Notes: a model not told the origin generated them from the sequence alone. 64,000 nt of DNA from Rhodocyclales bacterium (GCA_028292485.1 JAQGMG010000015.1:1-64000); one strand, 5' to 3'; counted from the first letter of the stretch, positions 8,707 through 18,037 are shown. Translations and numbers: made by a program.

Positions 8707-9918
8707 ATGAAATCGCGTGTCGTCATCACCGGGCTGGGCGTCGTCAGCCCGGTCGGGCAGGGAATCGTGTCCTTCGAGACAGCCTTGCGTTCGGGCATCT
8801 CGGGTATCCGTCAGAACCGCTGGCACGATACGGCAGAGGCCCGTTCGCAACTCGTCGGTCAGATCGATCCCTTCGAGCCGCCAAGCCAGCTCAGCCGTGA
8901 AGAGCGCAAGCACCTTTCACGTGCCGATCAGTACGCGCTGGCAGCAACGATCGAGGCCCTGGCGCACACGCGTTTCGACCCCGCTTCGGTGGGGGGCGAG
9001 CGCGTTGGCGTGGTGCTCGGCAGTGGCGGCGGCGTGGCCAATTCCGAAGCCTATGTCGAGCATGCCTACAAGGAAACTGTGGGCCGTCCCTCGACCTTGC
9101 TGTCGGTGAGCCCGGACAGTGCCGGCGCGGCGATTGCTCGCCACTTCGGCCTGCACGGCCCGCGCAGCAGCATCATGACGGCATGTTCATCGGGCGCCAC
9201 GGCTATCGGCTATGCGGCAGATTTCATCCAGTGCGGGTTTGCCGATGTCATGCTGGCGGGTGGCACCGAATCGTTGTCACATGTCACCTTCAGCGGCTTC
9301 AATGCACTCAAGGCGCTGGCGACGGGGCGCAATCGCCCCTTCGATCTGCGTCGCGACGGCATCGTGCTCGGTGAAGGTGCTGCGATCCTTGTGCTGGAGT
9401 CTTACGAACACGCCATGGCGCGCGGCGCACGCATCCTCGCCGAGCTGGCAGGCTACGGCATCAGCTCCGACGCCAACCACATCACCGCACCTCATCCTGA
9501 AGGCGACGGCATGGCACGTGCCATGGAGCAGGCCATTTCACGAGCCGGTGTGAGTCTGGATGCCATCGGCTACATCAACGCGCACGGCACGGGCACGGCG
9601 CTCAACGACAAGTCGGAGACGATGGCCATTCACCGCGTTTTCGGTGAGCACGCCAAGTCCACGGCGGTGAGCAGCATCAAACCGATGATCGGTCACACGC
9701 TGTCGGCTGCGGGCGCCATCGAATCGGTCGCGACGATCCTCGGTCTGCGCGGCCAGTTCCTGCCGCCGACCCTCAATTACGAAGAGCCCGATCCTGAGTG
9801 CGATCTGGACTATGTGCCGAACGTCGCGCGCAACGCGAGCTTCCAGTACGCCATGAAGAACTCGCTGGCCTTCGGCGGCAACAACACTTCACTGATATTC
9901 AAACGCCATGAGTCTTGA
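8707..9918 (+). CDS. Beta-ketoacyl-ACP synthase (FabF-like)
   Basis: Cys in MTACSSGA, His in NAHGTGT, Lys/His in KPMIGHTLSAAG. Confidence 0.95.
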   Translation: MKSRVVITGLGVVSPVGQGIVSFETALRSGISGIRQNRWHDTAEARSQLVGQIDPFEPPSQLSREERKHLSRADQYALAATIEALAHTRFDPASVGGERVGVVLGSGGGVANSEAYVEHAYKETVGRPSTLLSVSPDSAGAAIARHFGLHGPRSSIMTACSSGATAIGYAADFIQCGFADVMLAGGTESLSHVTFSGFNALKALATGRNRPFDLRRDGIVLGEGAAILVLESYEHAMARGARILAELAGYGISSDANHITAPHPEGDGMARAMEQAISRAGVSLDAIGYINAHGTGTALNDKSETMAIHRVFGEHAKSTAVSSIKPMIGHTLSAAGAIESVATILGLRGQFLPPTLNYEEPDPECDLDYVPNVARNASFQYAMKNSLAFGGNNTSLIFKRHES

Positions 9919-10669
9919 TACGTCCATCCAGCTGGAGCGCCCTGTCGCGCTCGTTACCGGCGCCTCACGCGGCATCGGCCGCGCCATCGCATTTTCGCTC
10001 GCTATCAGCGGCTACCGCGTCATCGTCAACTACCGCAGCAATGCCGAGCAGGCCGATTCGCTGTGCAGCGAAATTGCGGCTGCCGGTGGCGAAGCCGTCG
10101 CCCTGCAAGGCGATGTGGCCAAGGCCGCCGATGTCGAAGCGATGAACGCCTGGCTCACTCGCGAAAACATCTACGTCGATGTACTCGTCAACAATGCCGG
10201 CGTCCTGCGCGACAACGTGTTCGTGATGATGAGCGATGCGCAATGGGACGAGGTGATCGACACCAATCTCAAGGGCGTCTTCCTGATGAGCCGCGCCATT
10301 GTGCGCGGCATGATCGAGAAGCGTCGCGGCAAGATCATCAACGTCGTCTCCATCAGTGGCCTCGTCGGCACACCGGCACAAGCCAACTACGCGGCTTCCA
10401 AGGGCGGCGTGATTGCGATGACGCGCTCACTGGCCAAGGAACTCGCACGCTACGGCATCACAGTGAATTGCGTTGCCCCCGGCTTCGTCGAGACCGACAT
10501 GCTCGGCGAGATGAACGAACGCCAGCTTACCGAGATGCTCAAGCTGGTGCCGATGAAGCGCGCAGCGAAGCCGGAAGAGGTTGCCAACCTGGTGCAGTTC
10601 ATTGCATCGGGTGCGTGCTCCTATATGACCGGCCAGACGCTGGTGATCGATGGTGGCCTCAGTGTCTGA
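9908..10669 (+). CDS. fabG: 3-oxoacyl-ACP reductase (SDR)
   Basis: GASRGIG, VNNAG, S..YAASK catalytic residues, FabG-like C-terminus. Confidence 0.9.
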   Translation: MSLDTSIQLERPVALVTGASRGIGRAIAFSLAISGYRVIVNYRSNAEQADSLCSEIAAAGGEAVALQGDVAKAADVEAMNAWLTRENIYVDVLVNNAGVLRDNVFVMMSDAQWDEVIDTNLKGVFLMSRAIVRGMIEKRRGKIINVVSISGLVGTPAQANYAASKGGVIAMTRSLAKELARYGITVNCVAPGFVETDMLGEMNERQLTEMLKLVPMKRAAKPEEVANLVQFIASGACSYMTGQTLVIDGGLSV

Positions 10670-11576
10670 ACCTCAAATTCGTCGTTCCCGCGAAAGCGGG
10701 AATCCACTTGTACGCGAAGAAGCAGCGCTTTCCAGTGAAGTGGATTCCCGCTTTCGCGGGAATGACGGGATTGCGGAGAGGTCCCCCAAAGAAATCAGTC
10801 CACACGTCGCCATTACACCGCTTGGCTTCGGCACGCGCCTCACCCTGCGGGTGGGTTGCGTGTTGCTCGAGGACGCAGGTCATCGTGTCCTCGTCGATCC
10901 GGGCCACTTCGATTCGAAGGCCGAGCTGCTGCAAGCCTTGAAGCAACACGCTGGTCTGACGCTGGCCGATATCGACACGGTGTTCTTCACGCACCTGCAT
11001 TTCGATCACTACAACGATCTCGATTTCTCCGAGGTCGGCGAAGTTCTGATCAGCGATGAAGAGATGATTTTCATCGACGCCTCCGCTCAGGCAGGCGAGG
11101 GTGGCGATGAAAGCTATCGTAATTTCCTGAATATGCATTACGAATTCGTGGCGCCGGTGTTCATGCGGCAGTTCATGCGCCTGTATCGCGATGCGCGCTA
11201 CGACTTCGAAAACGTCAGCTTTGCCAGCACGATGCGACGCGTGCGTGCCGGTGAAAACGTCACGCCGAATGTACGCATCGTCGCACTACCGGGTCACTCG
11301 CCGGGCCTGCTGGGACTGGTGTGCGACACGCGCTGGGGCAACACGCTGATTGCTGGCGATGCAGTGCTGTCACGCGAAGACATGTGTAGCCCGGAGGGTG
11401 AGGCGCACCTGATCTGGCATCGCAAGGAACAACTGTTGCAGACGCGCGACGCCTGCATGAAATTCGACGCAATCGTGCCGGGCCACGGGCCGTGGTTCTG
11501 CCCCGCGACGGCACGGGTGCTGGGTGAAAACAATGAAATACGCAATGAAACAGAGTTGGAGATAAATCATGGATGA
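10650..11576 (+). CDS. MBL-fold metallo-hydrolase (start uncertain; frame reads through a repeat)
   Basis: THLHFDH (HxHxDH) motif, GHSPG, PGHGPW. The first ~50 codons cover repeat copy 2. Confidence 0.82.
   Translation: MVASVSEPQIRRSRESGNPLVREEAALSSEVDSRFRGNDGIAERSPKEISPHVAITPLGFGTRLTLRVGCVLLEDAGHRVLVDPGHFDSKAELLQALKQHAGLTLADIDTVFFTHLHFDHYNDLDFSEVGEVLISDEEMIFIDASAQAGEGGDESYRNFLNMHYEFVAPVFMRQFMRLYRDARYDFENVSFASTMRRVRAGENVTPNVRIVALPGHSPGLLGLVCDTRWGNTLIAGDAVLSREDMCSPEGEAHLIWHRKEQLLQTRDACMKFDAIVPGHGPWFCPATARVLGENNEIRNETELEINHG
10681..10766. repeat. Inverted-repeat (MITE/REP-like) element, copy 2
   Basis: gtcgttcccgcgaaagcgggaatccac ... gtggattcccgctttcgcgggaatgac. Confidence 0.92.
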
Positions 11577-12753
11577 TGCAGTCGTAGTAACCGGTTTTGG
11601 CATGGTGTCGTCGCTGGGTAGCGACGTGACACAAATCCTGGCGCGCATGGATGCTGGCGAGTACGCCTGCGAGACGCGCGAAGTGCGTGGCCGCGAAGTG
11701 CCTGCGGCGATGGTGCGCGAGTTCGAGGCGACGGACTACATCGCTGAGAAGAAAGTGCGGCGCATGGACAACGTCAATTGCTACGCGATCGCCGCGGCGA
11801 CGCGTGCGCTCGATGATGCAGGCATTGTCGAGGCCGACAAGCCAGGCTGTGGCGTAATCGTCGGCACGGGCTTCGCGGGCTTTGCCAGCGTGGTCGAACA
11901 CCAGGGAGCCTACTTGCGCGATGGCATGCGCATGCTTACCCCCTTCCATTTTCCGAACACGGTTTTCAATGCGACTGCCGGTATGGTCGCCATCGAGCTG
12001 GGTCTCAACGGCCCGAACTCGACTGTCGTCGGTTACGACGTCAGCGGTGAATACGCACTGACCTATGCCTGGATGCTGCTGCGCCAGGGCATGGCCGAGC
12101 GCATCGTCGTGATCGGTGCCGACGATCTGTGTCCTGCGTTGCTTGAAGGCCTGCATGATCTGGGTGTGCCGCGTCGCTCGGAAGCGGCCGGCACTGCACC
12201 GTTCTCGCGTCGCGCCGAAGGCCTGATGCCTTCCGAAGGCTCGGGAGCGCTGGTGCTGGAGCGTGCCGAGAGTGCCGCCCGCCGTGGTGCCCGAGTGCTC
12301 GGCCGTGTTGATTCCATTGGCATGTGGTCGTCGGCAGACAGTCTGTTTGGTTACGGTTCAGCGCAAAAGGCTATTGCTGCGTCGAGCAAGCAGGCCCTGG
12401 TGCGCGCCAGTGTCGGCATGGATGCCGTGAGCTGGGTCTCCTCGTCCGCCAACGGTCAGCGCGAACTCGACGCTGCCGAAGCACAGGCCTGGAGCCAAAG
12501 CCTGGCTGGCTCGCAACGTGTCGTGTCGTTCAAGCGCTTCTTGGGTGACTACGCATCGAGCGGCGTATCGCGCATCGGTCTGGCCCTGCACTGCGCCACG
12601 CGCGGCAAGGTGCCTGGCTTCGCCGTCGAGGATGCGTTGCCGGAGATTGCATCCTGGCTACCCGGCGCTGCGGAATCGCTGGTCGGCAATCGCGTCCTGC
12701 ATCAGGGCGTGGGCATTGGCGGCAGTGCCGTCTCTGTCGTGCTTTCGGTCTGA
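11569..12753 (+). CDS. Ketosynthase-like protein lacking catalytic residues; chain-length-factor-like
   Basis: KS fold signatures, but GPNSTVVGYDVSGEYAL has Asp at the Cys position; both His positions are also replaced. Confidence 0.85.
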   Translation: MDDAVVVTGFGMVSSLGSDVTQILARMDAGEYACETREVRGREVPAAMVREFEATDYIAEKKVRRMDNVNCYAIAAATRALDDAGIVEADKPGCGVIVGTGFAGFASVVEHQGAYLRDGMRMLTPFHFPNTVFNATAGMVAIELGLNGPNSTVVGYDVSGEYALTYAWMLLRQGMAERIVVIGADDLCPALLEGLHDLGVPRRSEAAGTAPFSRRAEGLMPSEGSGALVLERAESAARRGARVLGRVDSIGMWSSADSLFGYGSAQKAIAASSKQALVRASVGMDAVSWVSSSANGQRELDAAEAQAWSQSLAGSQRVVSFKRFLGDYASSGVSRIGLALHCATRGKVPGFAVEDALPEIASWLPGAAESLVGNRVLHQGVGIGGSAVSVVLSV

Positions 12754-12763
12754 GGTAACAATC

Positions 12764-13195
12764 ATGATCCTCGGAATCGACGATATTCGGGCGCGCCTGC
12801 CGCATCGTGACCCCATCCTGCTGCCCAACGAAGTGCGTATCGAGGATGCTGGCCGCGCTGGCTGCGCACGCTTCAACCTGAGCGCCGACATACGTCTGCT
12901 CGGCAAGGAATCGCAGCGCGATCTGTCGCGCGAACTGATGCTCGAATGCGCTGCGCAGACTTTCGGCGTCGTCCTCGGCAGTGTCGACAGCGGCGTGCCG
13001 GCGGAAGACGAGCGTCACCTGTTGCTCGGTTTCAATAATGTGCGCTTCGACATGACGTGGGCCGACCTGGCCGCGCCGTTCAAGGTCGGTGTGCGTGCGC
13101 TGGAATCATCCGGCACGACGCACGTTGCGGCGTTTCGCGTCGATCAGGCGCAGTACTGCGTCGCCGAAGGCACCTTGATGGTCATGAAAGGCTGA
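12764..13195 (+). CDS. Hotdog-fold 3-hydroxyacyl-ACP dehydratase-like protein A
   Basis: RLPHRDPILL start resembles FabZ LPHRYPFLL; ELMLECAAQ helix. Confidence 0.7.
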   Translation: MILGIDDIRARLPHRDPILLPNEVRIEDAGRAGCARFNLSADIRLLGKESQRDLSRELMLECAAQTFGVVLGSVDSGVPAEDERHLLLGFNNVRFDMTWADLAAPFKVGVRALESSGTTHVAAFRVDQAQYCVAEGTLMVMKG

Positions 13196-13196
13196 C

Positions 13197-13553
13197 GTGG
13201 AAAACTTGCCGAATAGCATCCTGGAGAATCCCGTGAAACTGAACAGAGAATTTCTCATCGACGCGAACGAGCCGGTTTTTGCCGGTCACTTCCCGACCTA
13301 TCCTATCCTGCCCGGCGTCATGTTGCTGTCTCTCGCGCGTTCGGCGATGAGCGATCATTTCGGCCGCCCCGTGCAGCTCAGCGAAGTGCGTCGTCAGCGC
13401 TTCTCCAAGCCCGTGCTGCCCGGCATGCGCGTTGCAATCGACCTGCAGCTGACACCCTGCGCAGGCGGTGTCGAAGCCACTGCGCGCTGGACCGATGCAA
13501 GCGATGGTTCGGCATTGGCGCGCGCTGAACTCGTCATGTCTTCGGCAGCATGA
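13197..13553 (+). CDS. Hotdog-fold 3-hydroxyacyl-ACP dehydratase-like protein B
   Basis: VFAGHFPTYPILPGVMLL matches FabZ/FabA-type GHFPxxPxxPGV. Confidence 0.75.
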   Translation: MENLPNSILENPVKLNREFLIDANEPVFAGHFPTYPILPGVMLLSLARSAMSDHFGRPVQLSEVRRQRFSKPVLPGMRVAIDLQLTPCAGGVEATARWTDASDGSALARAELVMSSAA

Positions 13554-13574
13554 GCGAGCGGAAAGTTGAGCGAT

Positions 13575-15113
13575 ATGACTAACCGTAAATTCACACGTCG
13601 CGATTGTCTGCGTTTTGCTGTGGGCGGTGCGGTGACGCTGCCTTTCGCGCAAAGCGTGTGGGGCGCGCGTGCGCAAGCCGTGTTACCACAGCTACCGAAG
13701 AGCTTCGACGAGATCGATCACTTCGATGTCACGCATCGCGTGCGCGACGGTTGGCAGGCTTCGATACCGGAGCCGACTTCTTCGTGCGAAGTGGCCATCG
13801 TCGGCGGCGGCATTTCCGCGCTGACCGCTGCGTGGCGGCTTGCCGATCGCAAGGTCATGCTGCTCGAGAAGGAAGGCGAGACCGGCGGCAATTCGCGTGG
13901 CCGCGAATTCGAAGGCTGCCGTTACGCGCTTGGCGCCTTCATGAATCAGGGGCCGATGGCACCTTTCGAAGACTTCTTCCGCGAGCTGAATGTGCCGCTG
14001 GTGGAAGTGCATGGCAATCAGCACGCCTGGGCGGGCAACGGTCGCCTGGTGCGCGATCCGCTCGGTCAGGGGCTCGGCCGTTTGCCCTTTGCCCGCACTG
14101 AGGTCAAGGCGCTGGAGAAGGCAACGCAGTTGCTCGCCAGTTATGCCAAACCAAAGGAAGGAATTTTTTTCCCACGCGCCGACAATACCGAATCCATCCG
14201 CGCGCTCGACCGTAACACCATGTGGGCCGAGTACCAACGGCTTGGCCTCGGTGCGCAAGGTAAACAGTTTTTCGATGCGTTGATCAGCGCCCGCGTCGGC
14301 GATTCAGGAGAAATGCTTTCGGCATGGATGGGCAGCTACCTGCTGTCGTCTGCCGTGGCACGCAACTACACCGCGCCGGGCGGCCACGCAGTGTTCTCGG
14401 AGGTGCTGCGCAGCCGCATTCCGGCCAGCTCGGTGCGCACCAGCTTTACCGTCATTCGTGTCGCCCAGCAATCCAGCGATAAGGTCTGGATTACCGGGGT
14501 GCGCGGAGGAGCAGGTAGTGAGGGCCAGCTTGAAACCATCGAGGCCGACACGGCCATCATGGGCGTGCCCAAGTTCTACTGCATGCACATGGTCGAGGGC
14601 CTGCGTCAGGCGCGTCCGAATGCCTTGACGCAATATACCTATAACGCATACCTCGTGGCGCAAGTGTTCCTGCGCGAGCGCATCGACGTGCCTTTCGAGA
14701 CCTGTGCGCCAAACAATTTCACGCGTTTCATCGTGGCGCCCGACCAGTTGCCTGGCAATGCAAGGCGCGATGGTGGCGGGCTCCTGACCATCTACATTCC
14801 CTACCCGCGCGTTGCAGGCAGGGCAATGCTTTACGCGGCTGACGTCAAGGCGCTTGGCGAGCAGATCGTGCGCGACATCGAGAGTGTCTATCCCGCAGCG
14901 CGCGGCAAGGTCGAGGCCGTCAAGCTGCATCGCTGGGGGCACCCGATGCTGACCACGCGACCCGGCATGGACGATGCGCTGGAAAAGGTGCGCGAGAGTT
15001 TTGGTCGTGTGGCTTTTGCACACAGCGACAGCTTTGGCGTGACCGGGCTTTACTCCGCGATCTGGACCGGCATGGATGCCGAGGCGGAAGCGCGTGCGAT
15101 TTTGATGAGTTGA
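13575..15113 (+). CDS. FAD-dependent oxidoreductase (amine oxidase/phytoene desaturase-like) with Tat signal
   Basis: TRRDCLRFAVGGAVTLPF twin-Arg signal; VAIVGGGISALTAAWRLADRKVMLLEKEGETGGNSRG FAD-binding motif. Confidence 0.82.
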   Translation: MTNRKFTRRDCLRFAVGGAVTLPFAQSVWGARAQAVLPQLPKSFDEIDHFDVTHRVRDGWQASIPEPTSSCEVAIVGGGISALTAAWRLADRKVMLLEKEGETGGNSRGREFEGCRYALGAFMNQGPMAPFEDFFRELNVPLVEVHGNQHAWAGNGRLVRDPLGQGLGRLPFARTEVKALEKATQLLASYAKPKEGIFFPRADNTESIRALDRNTMWAEYQRLGLGAQGKQFFDALISARVGDSGEMLSAWMGSYLLSSAVARNYTAPGGHAVFSEVLRSRIPASSVRTSFTVIRVAQQSSDKVWITGVRGGAGSEGQLETIEADTAIMGVPKFYCMHMVEGLRQARPNALTQYTYNAYLVAQVFLRERIDVPFETCAPNNFTRFIVAPDQLPGNARRDGGGLLTIYIPYPRVAGRAMLYAADVKALGEQIVRDIESVYPAARGKVEAVKLHRWGHPMLTTRPGMDDALEKVRESFGRVAFAHSDSFGVTGLYSAIWTGMDAEAEARAILMS

Positions 15114-15130
15114 TGAAGAACGCTCAATAA

Positions 15131-15219
15131 CCGTCATTCCCGCGAAAGCGGGAATCCACTTCTACGTGATGAGTGAACTTGTGCCGTGAGGTGGATTCCC
15201 GCTTTCGCGGGAATGACGG
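15131..15219. repeat. Inverted-repeat (MITE/REP-like) element, copy 3
   Basis: ccgtcattcccgcgaaagcgggaatccac ... gtggattcccgctttcgcgggaatgacgg. Confidence 0.95.
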
Positions 15220-15260
15220 AAAAGTTGGGCACCCAACCAAATTTTGTAGTGGAGAAAACC

Positions 15261-15863
15261 ATGAAAGTCCTGAAGAAAACATTTCTCGCCGCCGCGCTGA
15301 TCGTGGCACTGGCGGGCGTTGCGCAAGCAAAGGAACCCTGGGAGTTGAATGCGAAGGAATCACGCGTCGCGCTCGGCCCTGTCACAGCACAACTGGCGAA
15401 AACTCCCGACAACGTCGAAGCACTCAAGACCTCCGGCATCCTGTTGCAGCAGATTGCGCGCAGCGATGCCAAGCGTGAAGACGTGGAGCAGGCCGAACGT
15501 AATCTGAAGCGTGCCAAGGAGCTTGCGCCGGCCGACCAGGAAATCGCTGCATGGCTCGGCAGCGTGACGACGATGAAGGCGCTGTTCGAAACCGATCCCG
15601 GCCGCCAGACCTTGTGGGTCAAGGTCGGCACCAAGCTGATGGATGCGGCCGTGCAAGGCGCGCCCAACAACCTCGTGGTGCGCCTGGTGCGTGCCAACAA
15701 CAGCGTCGAGCTGCCGCCTTTCCTGCGTCGCGCCCGTTTCGGCGTGGAGGATTTCGCCTACTACCTCGATGCCTGCGCCAGGCAGACCTGCTCACCCACA
15801 CAGGTCGAAGAAGCAAAACAGAAACTCAAGCAGGCGCAGCAGCTCGTTGCGCAGGCGCAGTGA
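15261..15863 (+). CDS. Periplasmic TPR-like hypothetical protein
   Basis: Signal peptide MKVLKKTFLAAALIVALAGVAQA followed by helical repeat-like sequence. Confidence 0.7.
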   Translation: MKVLKKTFLAAALIVALAGVAQAKEPWELNAKESRVALGPVTAQLAKTPDNVEALKTSGILLQQIARSDAKREDVEQAERNLKRAKELAPADQEIAAWLGSVTTMKALFETDPGRQTLWVKVGTKLMDAAVQGAPNNLVVRLVRANNSVELPPFLRRARFGVEDFAYYLDACARQTCSPTQVEEAKQKLKQAQQLVAQAQ

Positions 15864-15876
15864 GGGCTTACAGACG

Positions 15877-16677
15877 ATGCTGAACTGGTTCAGAAAAACA
15901 CGTACTAGCGCACTGCTCGATCCACGCGATACAGACCTGGCGCCACGCGTGCTGGTGCTCGGTGCCAGCGGCGCGATCGGTTACGCGATTGCCGAGACCT
16001 TTGCGCGGCAGGGTGCCTCGCTGGCCTTGCATGCCAACCGCAACACCAAGGTGCAGGGCAAGTTGATCGAACGTTGTGCCGAGCTGGGTGCCATCGGTTT
16101 GTGCGGCGTGCAGGGCGATCTGGCCGACCCCGAACGTACACGCCAGATCGTCAATGAAGCTGCGACGACGCTGGGTGGCCTGGACGTATTGGTCATTGCT
16201 GTCGGCCATGCCGACGATCAGCCCTTGCTGATGACGGAGCCCGGCGCAATGGAAGCTGCCTTGCAATCCAACCTTGCGCCGGTGGTCAATGCCTGCGAAG
16301 CGTTTCGTGCCTTGCGTGCAGGGTGGATGGGCGGTGCAGTCGTCGTCGTGTCCTCGATAACCGGCCGCGTCGGTCAGCCAATGCGCATGGCATACGGTGC
16401 TTCCAAGGCAGCGGTCGAAGGTTATGTGCGCAGTTTTGCGCGCGAAGTCGCAGCCAGCGGCCTGACGGCCAACTGCGTCGCGCCGCAGGTGATCGAAGGC
16501 GGCCTGGCGGATCTCATGAAGGCACGCGTACGCTCGCTGCTGCTTGCCAACACGCCACTGGCACGAGCCTGCGAGGCTGACGACGTGGCAGGCGCGGCGC
16601 TGTATCTCGCTTCAGAGGGCGCACGGTACGTGACGGGTACTTCGCTGAACGTGACGGGAGGGCTGGTCACATGGTGA
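15877..16677 (+). CDS. SDR family oxidoreductase
   Basis: VLGASGAIGYAIAE, VVSSITGRVGQPMRMAYGASK. Confidence 0.83.
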   Translation: MLNWFRKTRTSALLDPRDTDLAPRVLVLGASGAIGYAIAETFARQGASLALHANRNTKVQGKLIERCAELGAIGLCGVQGDLADPERTRQIVNEAATTLGGLDVLVIAVGHADDQPLLMTEPGAMEAALQSNLAPVVNACEAFRALRAGWMGGAVVVVSSITGRVGQPMRMAYGASKAAVEGYVRSFAREVAASGLTANCVAPQVIEGGLADLMKARVRSLLLANTPLARACEADDVAGAALYLASEGARYVTGTSLNVTGGLVTW

Positions 16678-17288
16678 GCAATTTATCGACGAATGTCTCG
16701 ATGAATGAATCAGGGGGCGTCTGGCTGCGTGGCGAGATGCCGGACACTCTGAAAGATGCCCTTCAGTCTGCAGGGCTCGCACTAACGGGCAGCGGCGAAT
16801 CCGAAACCTTGCAGGCAATGGTTTACTGCGCACCAATGACGGCAAACGAGGTGGGCGGTCAACATATCGTCGCCCATGTTGCGGCAGTGCTCGAAGATTT
16901 TGCAGCAAGTGCCCGCGTCGCAGCCAAGACGCTGGCAGCAAAGGGCGGCGGTCAGATCGTTGTGGTGTGCGACATCATCGCGCATTGCGGCAGGGCAGGT
17001 CACCCGGCGCGCAGTGCGGCGGATGCGGCACTACTGGGCGCCAGCAAGTGCCTGGCGAAAGAGCTGGGTCGCTACAAGGTGGATGTGAATGTCATCTGTC
17101 ATGGTGCGCAACCCGAGCTGGGTTCGTCACTGGAACTGTCGGGCGCCGAGCGCAAGCTCTTCGACATGATGGGTCTGGGGGCACCGGGCACGCCGGCCAT
17201 GCTAGCCACCAATATCGCGCACCTGGCGCGTGGTGCTCACGGCATGACAGGGCAGGTGATCAATGTGGATAACGGAATGGTGATGTGA
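16671..17288 (+). CDS. SDR-like protein lacking cofactor and catalytic motifs
   Basis: C-terminal half aligns with FabG (CLAKELGRYKVDVNVICHGA), but no GxxxGxG and YxxxK replaced. Confidence 0.72.
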   Translation: MVSNLSTNVSMNESGGVWLRGEMPDTLKDALQSAGLALTGSGESETLQAMVYCAPMTANEVGGQHIVAHVAAVLEDFAASARVAAKTLAAKGGGQIVVVCDIIAHCGRAGHPARSAADAALLGASKCLAKELGRYKVDVNVICHGAQPELGSSLELSGAERKLFDMMGLGAPGTPAMLATNIAHLARGAHGMTGQVINVDNGMVM

Positions 17289-18037
17289 TGAGCATGATCG
17301 AAGCGCGTGGCGTGCATAAGAGTTACCAGATGGGCAGCACCGAGGTGCACGCCTTGCGCGGTGTCGACATCGACGTGGCCGAGGGCGAGTGCGTGTTTCT
17401 TGGTGGCCCGTCGGGCAGCGGCAAGTCGACCTTGCTGCATCTGGTAGGGGGTCTGGATCGTGTATCGGCAGGCTCGGTGAAGATTCGCGGCTTCGAAGTC
17501 GGGGCACTGCATGGCAAGACCAATGACGCAGAACTCGCCGATTTTCGTTGCCGCAATATCGGCTTCGTCTTCCAGAGTTTCAATCTGCTGCCGGTACTGA
17601 CGGTGGCGGAGAACGTGGAATATCCGCTGATGCTCGCCGGTGCTTCCGACAAGGCCAGGCGCGTTACGCGCATGCTCGAAGAAGTCGGCCTTGCCGAACT
17701 TGCGAAGCATTTCCCCAACGAACTTTCTGGCGGCCAGCGTCAGCGTGTAGCGATTGCACGTGCGCTGGTGCATCAGCCATCGCTGCTGATCGCCGACGAG
17801 CCGACTGCCAATCTCGATTCGCAGACAGGTGATCGCGTCATCGAGCTGATGCTGGCGCTGTCGCGCAAGCAGGGCTCATCGGTCGTGATCTGCACACACG
17901 ACCCGGCCTTGCTGGCACGTGCGCCACGCCGTGTGCTGCTGCGCGATGGTTGCATCGAAAGTGACGAAACGATCGAGAGCAATCGGACGATCAGGACAGA
18001 GAGCCACGCCAGCGCCGCTGCCGCTGTGGCTGCATGA
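17288..18037 (+). CDS. ABC transporter ATP-binding protein (LolD/MacB family)
   Basis: Walker A GGPSGSGKST, LSGGQRQRVAIARAL, Walker B LLIADEPTANLD. Confidence 0.93.
   Translation: MSMIEARGVHKSYQMGSTEVHALRGVDIDVAEGECVFLGGPSGSGKSTLLHLVGGLDRVSAGSVKIRGFEVGALHGKTNDAELADFRCRNIGFVFQSFNLLPVLTVAENVEYPLMLAGASDKARRVTRMLEEVGLAELAKHFPNELSGGQRQRVAIARALVHQPSLLIADEPTANLDSQTGDRVIELMLALSRKQGSSVVICTHDPALLARAPRRVLLRDGCIESDETIESNRTIRTESHASAAAAVAA

Noticed and set aside
16671-17288. SDR-like ORF as a pseudogene
   Set aside because: Complete frame, translational overlap with its neighbour and a conserved C-terminal half favour a functional non-catalytic protein, though decay is not excluded
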